A stretch of 9,017 bases of DNA. It comes from Candidatus Babeliales bacterium. GTDB taxonomy: Bacteria; Babelota; Babeliae; Babelales; CAIQNR01. Below are positions 5,939 to 9,017 of the stretch, in pieces. Each line of letters begins with the position of its first letter. The stretch's first letter is position 1. The notes below the pieces were generated by a model that was given only the letters and a program-made list of their open reading frames with translations, was not told the DNA's origin and did no database searches. The DNA is taken from NCBI GenBank assembly GCA_021735725.1, contig JAIPGS010000033.1, forward strand, positions 1 through 9,017. Direction: 5' to 3'. Both the position numbers and the translations under genes were made by a program.

Positions 5939-8029
5939 GTGAAAAAAAATCAGATAATAGTTCTTGTGGTTGCCATTATTGGGGTAACCTATAAATTTTT
6001 ACAAGGGGAAAAAGTGTCATTAGGATTAGAGCGAAACAAAACAGGATATCAAGTTGTTCAAAATATAAATGATGTGTTTCAGGTATATCCTGCAACGGTT
6101 AATGAGGTAATTGCTCGTTCACAAAAGGTTCAAAAAGAATTAAAGAACGATGTTGATGTAATTATTGCGGCAACAGAAAAAACAAAAGAAAATCAATTAC
6201 GTGCGCTTGATCAGGCTGTAAGTGGAATTGGTTTTTATATCGGAGTTCTTGAACTTGTTCATATGGTTCATCCAGATAAAGATGTGCGTGAAGCCGCAAC
6301 AGCGGAATATCAAGTTCTTAATGCGGTGTATATTGAATCTATTGCAGGGAACAAAGAGTTATATGAATCATTAAAAGCGTATAATACTTGTGCTGATAGA
6401 TCGACATTTACACAAGAAGAGATTTTATTTTTAGATGAACTTCTTGATGATTATAAACGGGCAGGGATGGATCTTCCAGAAGCAGAACGTGCAGTAGTTA
6501 TGAATTTGAAAAAACGCTTATCAGAACTTTCAACACAATTTGAAGTGAATATTGCTCAAGACTGTTCAACAATTACAGCAACGCAAGAACAACTTGCAGG
6601 GGTTCCTGAAGATTTTATTAAAGGGCTTGCAAAAGATGATGCTGGATTATTTATTTTAAAAATGGATTATCCAACACAAGATGCAATTATGCGTTATTGC
6701 TCTGTACAAGATACACGTAAACGTTTTTATAAAACAAATAATAATAAAGCATATCCACAAAATGTGTCTGTTCTTAATGAAATTGTGAATCTACGTGATC
6801 AACTTGCAAAAGCGCTCGGTTTTAAAAGTTATGCAGAATTGGATCTTGCAGATCAAATGATTAAAACTCCTGAACGTGCTTGGAAGTTACAACGAGACTT
6901 ACTTCCTGTTACAAAAGCAAAAGCAGATAAAGAAATTAAACACTTTTTGAGTGATCTTCCTGAAGGTGTGGCATTAACAAAAGAGGGAAAAGTGTTTCCG
7001 TGGGATTTGGGTTATATCACTAACTACTTTAAGAAAAAACATTATGATGTTGATGAACTTGTTATTGCAGAATATTTTCCAATGCAACAAACAGTTGATG
7101 GTCTTTTTAAGATTTATCAAAAGTTCTTTAATTTGGAATTTAAAACAATAAATAATCCAGAAGCGTGGCATAAAGATGTTCAACTTGTAGAAATTAAACG
7201 TAAAAATGGAACATTGCTGGGATATGTATTTATGGATATGTTTCCACGTGATAATAAATTTAATCATGCAGCTAAATTTTCAGCTCTTCCTGCTCGTAAA
7301 AGTGCTGATGGCCTTTATACTCCAGCAGTGTGTACTGTTGTATGTAACTTTACAGAGCCAACTGCTAATAAGCCATCATTGCTTAAGTATGATGAAGTAA
7401 ATGTATTTTTTCATGAATTTGGACATGCGCTTCATTATTTACTTGGTGGTACCGACTTGGCTTCGCAAGCGGGAACAAATGTTAAAAGTGATTTTCTTGA
7501 ATTACCGTCTCAAATGCTTGAAAATTGGATGGAAGATAAAGCAATATTAAAAATGCTTTCAAAACATTATAAAACTAATGAACCACTTTCTGATGAACTT
7601 ATTGATAAAAAACTTTCTTTATTAAAACTTTCAACAGGGATTTTTGAATCTCGCCAAATATGGCTTGGAATGGTTGCCCTTGAAATTTTTGAATCGGGTG
7701 AAAATAAAGATTCAGATGCGATTGTTAAAAAGTATGCACAAGAAACATTTGATTATATGGTATTTGATAATGAAGGGCATTTTCAATATTCATTTGGGCA
7801 CTTAACGGGATATGGTGCAAAATATTACGGATACTTGTGGTCCCGTGTTATTGCATGTGATATTTTTGCAGAAATCGAAAAAGAGGGATTACTTAATCCA
7901 GAAGCAGGTGCACGGTATTCAGCTGCACTACTTGAACCAGGGGGAAGTAAAAATCCTAATGATATGGTCCATGAATATTTGGGCCGCGAACCAAATCAAA
8001 AAGCATTTTTAGAAAAATCAGGATTTTAA
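5939..8029 (+). CDS. M3-family zinc oligopeptidase with an N-terminal membrane segment
   Basis: A 696-residue zinc metallopeptidase of the thimet oligopeptidase family (M3), which cleaves short peptides inside a deep channel. The zinc site is complete: HEFGH at 492-496 with E493 as catalytic base, and E521 in DFLELPSQMLENW, 28 residues after E493 as in thimet oligopeptidase. The loop GHLTGYGAKYYGY (620-632) carries the substrate-binding tyrosines. In this stretch the form GYGAKYY resembles mitochondrial intermediate peptidase more than the GGYDAQYY of thimet oligopeptidase. Length is usual for the family, and residues about 40-270 are the expected helical N-terminal part. Residues 6-20 (IIVLVVAIIGVTYKF) are hydrophobic after a KK, with no evident cleavage site, so the enzyme may be membrane-anchored, whereas most bacterial M3 enzymes are cytosolic. 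It starts with GTG and is likely monocistronic after a strong terminator. A peptide-scavenging role is inference. Confidence 0.93.
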   Translation: MKKNQIIVLVVAIIGVTYKFLQGEKVSLGLERNKTGYQVVQNINDVFQVYPATVNEVIARSQKVQKELKNDVDVIIAATEKTKENQLRALDQAVSGIGFYIGVLELVHMVHPDKDVREAATAEYQVLNAVYIESIAGNKELYESLKAYNTCADRSTFTQEEILFLDELLDDYKRAGMDLPEAERAVVMNLKKRLSELSTQFEVNIAQDCSTITATQEQLAGVPEDFIKGLAKDDAGLFILKMDYPTQDAIMRYCSVQDTRKRFYKTNNNKAYPQNVSVLNEIVNLRDQLAKALGFKSYAELDLADQMIKTPERAWKLQRDLLPVTKAKADKEIKHFLSDLPEGVALTKEGKVFPWDLGYITNYFKKKHYDVDELVIAEYFPMQQTVDGLFKIYQKFFNLEFKTINNPEAWHKDVQLVEIKRKNGTLLGYVFMDMFPRDNKFNHAAKFSALPARKSADGLYTPAVCTVVCNFTEPTANKPSLLKYDEVNVFFHEFGHALHYLLGGTDLASQAGTNVKSDFLELPSQMLENWMEDKAILKMLSKHYKTNEPLSDELIDKKLSLLKLSTGIFESRQIWLGMVALEIFESGENKDSDAIVKKYAQETFDYMVFDNEGHFQYSFGHLTGYGAKYYGYLWSRVIACDIFAEIEKEGLLNPEAGARYSAALLEPGGSKNPNDMVHEYLGREPNQKAFLEKSGF

Positions 8030-8030
8030 T

Positions 8031-8606
8031 TTATAACGCATATTCATAATATTGAAGGGGCTCGTCTTTACGGGCCTCAATTTCTTCTTGTGAAAGGCGG
8101 TGTATTCCTGGATAGGTAAGGTAAAAACCTTGACGCTCATAAAACATACAAGCATTTTTATTTTCAGCAATTACAGATAAGACAACATAATTAATGCCTT
8201 CTTTTTGTAAGTTTTTTATTATGGCTTGTATAAGTTTTTTACCCACACCGTCTCTTTGGTGGGCTTTATCAACTGCAAGGTGCTGTAACATTCTATTTTT
8301 TTCTCCAGCTACCCATTCGTATCCACGTGCAAACAAATTAACATGATGTTTATAGGTTGCAAATCCAACAACATGTTCATCTTTTTTTGCAACAAGAGTT
8401 GTATATGTGTTTAGATCAAAAATATCATGCAATGTTCCTTGTAGAGAATGACCAATAACATATTTTTTGCTAAGATCTTGCTCTAAAATTGCGCGAATTC
8501 CTTCTTTATCAGATTCTTCTACTTTTGTAATTTCACAACTAAAAGTATTATTGAGTAAGCATGTTAAAAAAAGTACAAAATACAATTTTATAGATATAGG
8601 TTTCAT
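8031..8606 (-). CDS. GNAT-family N-acetyltransferase with an N-terminal signal peptide
   Basis: A 191-residue protein with a GNAT fold, which moves an acetyl group from acetyl-CoA to an amine; the substrate cannot be told. Motif A is LQHLAVDKAHQRDGVGKKLI (107-126), including the acetyl-CoA loop QRDGVG (117-122). LSVIAENKNACMFYERQGF (143-161) is the usual strand, then helix, then FYERxGF. Unusually, the N-terminus is a signal peptide: MKPISIK, hydrophobic LYFVLFLTCLL (8-18), likely cleavage near TFS|C (23/24). The GNAT domain begins at EITKVEESD with no extra residues, so the leader is an addition rather than part of the fold. The start is well supported by GGAGGA 8 bases upstream. It lies 80 bases after the WD40 gene on the same strand and may share its transcript. 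It converges on the peptidase gene with one base between stops. Confidence 0.9.
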   Translation of the reverse strand: MKPISIKLYFVLFLTCLLNNTFSCEITKVEESDKEGIRAILEQDLSKKYVIGHSLQGTLHDIFDLNTYTTLVAKKDEHVVGFATYKHHVNLFARGYEWVAGEKNRMLQHLAVDKAHQRDGVGKKLIQAIIKNLQKEGINYVVLSVIAENKNACMFYERQGFYLTYPGIHRLSQEEIEARKDEPLQYYEYAL

Positions 8607-8614
8607 TTAAAGTA

Positions 8615-8620
8615 TCCTCC
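8615..8620 (-). promoter_or_regulatory. Strong ribosome binding site of the GNAT gene
   Basis: On the minus strand GGAGGA lies 8 bases before ATG 8606. This is the best Shine-Dalgarno in the window. It fixes the start codon, and therefore shows that the hydrophobic N-terminal leader is translated. Confidence 0.85.
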
Positions 8621-8686
8621 ATTAAAAGGTTTTTTGTTTTATTTATTGTTAATTTTTTAAAAAAGAGCCATCTGAATTAAAGGTAT

Positions 8687-9017
8687 TTATTTTTTAGTGA
8701 ACCATTTATAGAGTCCATACGCACCGGCAACACATGCAGAATATTTTAAAACTTTTTGGGCGGTGTTTTTAAGATGCTGAATTCTTAGTTCTTCTTGTTG
8801 TCTTCGTTCTTCTTGTCTTCGTTCTTCTTGTCTGAGTCTTAGAATATCAATTGAAGAATACATAATTCTATCTTCACGTAGTTTTTTTCCATTATCAAGA
8901 AAATCTTTTTGTTGTTTGGTATAAAGATCATATATTTTAACTGTGTTGTCTCTTGGAATAGTAATTACATAACGGGCATCAGGACTAACCTCAGCCGAAT
9001 TGACCGCGTCGCCATGT
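8687..9017 (-). CDS. WD40-repeat protein, C-terminal end (5' part outside the window)
   Basis: The minus strand is open from the window edge to TAA and gives the last 109 residues of a protein. The fragment begins with most of one WD40 blade, HGDAVNSAEVSPDARYVITI followed by DNTVKIYDL. This matches the usual H-x-V, SPDG and D-x-TVKIWDL pattern, with Y in place of W. A highly charged stretch follows, RLRQEERRQEERRQQEELR (about residues 60-78), likely a coiled coil and encoded in part by a DNA repeat. The last 25 or so residues include a mildly hydrophobic stretch, KYSACVAGAYGLYKWF, before a lysine end; it might be a membrane tail. WD40 blades form a propeller for protein contacts; this would be its last visible blade. 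Partner and full length are unknown. The gene points toward the GNAT gene, and I see no clear terminator between them. Confidence 0.8.
   Translation of the reverse strand, partial: HGDAVNSAEVSPDARYVITIPRDNTVKIYDLYTKQQKDFLDNGKKLREDRIMYSSIDILRLRQEERRQEERRQQEELRIQHLKNTAQKVLKYSACVAGAYGLYKWFTKK
8801..8830 (-). repeat. 15-bp perfect tandem repeat in the WD40 gene
   Basis: TCTTCGTTCTTCTTG occurs twice without change (8801-8815 and 8816-8830, plus-strand reading). A degenerate partial copy, GTTCTTCTTG, lies at 8788-8797. On the coding strand the units encode RQEER-type pentapeptides of the predicted coiled coil. Being in frame, gain or loss of a unit would lengthen or shorten the coil without breaking the gene. 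Confidence 0.85.

Noticed and set aside
8535..8540. Cysteine 24 of the GNAT protein as a lipoprotein lipobox
   Set aside because: The residues before it are TFS, without the usual leucine at -3, so lipidation is not well supported. An ordinary signal peptide is the safer call.
1..9017. tRNA, rRNA, riboswitch or CRISPR elements
   Set aside because: Reading both strands by eye, I found no conserved rRNA stretch, tRNA-like cloverleaf with the usual TPsiC arm, or evenly spaced repeats. Short or divergent RNAs could be missed without a covariance search.

Overview
This AT-rich window looks like part of the chromosome of a host-associated, probably intracellular, bacterium. It has one housekeeping gene (the 3' part of uvrB). 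Next to it is a group of genes whose products mostly carry export signals or eukaryotic-like repeats: two paralogous secreted ankyrin proteins, an N-terminally anchored M3 metallopeptidase, a GNAT acetyltransferase with a signal peptide, and the end of a WD40-repeat protein. This mixture recalls genomes of the candidate phylum Dependentiae (TM6, Babela-like symbionts of protists). That assignment is inference from gene content and base composition. Other protist endosymbionts such as Chlamydiae relatives, Rickettsiales or Amoebophilus-like Bacteroidetes are not excluded.

Layout. Bases 2-1264 (+) encode the C-terminal 420 residues of UvrB; the start lies outside the window. A short intergenic stretch holds a weak terminator-like palindrome and a good extended -10 promoter (TGTTATAAT). 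Then come two tandem genes (1383-3551 and 3592-5793, +), 40 bp apart and probably co-transcribed. Both encode a signal peptide, a large conserved domain I cannot name, and a degenerate C-terminal ankyrin region. Their first 125 bp, covering the leader, start region and signal peptide, differ at one base only, while the bodies have diverged strongly. A long perfect-stem hairpin with a T tract (5817-5866) ends this unit. An M3-family oligopeptidase follows (5939-8029, +, GTG start). It converges with the exported GNAT gene (8031-8606, -), leaving one base between the two stop codons. The last feature is the 3' end of a WD40 gene (8687-9017, -), upstream of and possibly co-transcribed with the GNAT gene.

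How the genes may work together. UvrB acts in DNA repair and is unrelated to its neighbours. The others can be read as surface or secreted functions of a parasite or symbiont: ankyrin and WD40 proteins for protein-protein contacts, a peptidase for breaking down peptides, and an acetyltransferase placed outside the cytoplasm. No RNA genes, insertion sequences, CRISPR arrays or phage genes were seen. The best candidates for something undescribed are the paired ankyrin proteins, with their unnamed N-terminal domain and near-identical 5' cassette, and the signal-peptide-bearing GNAT enzyme.
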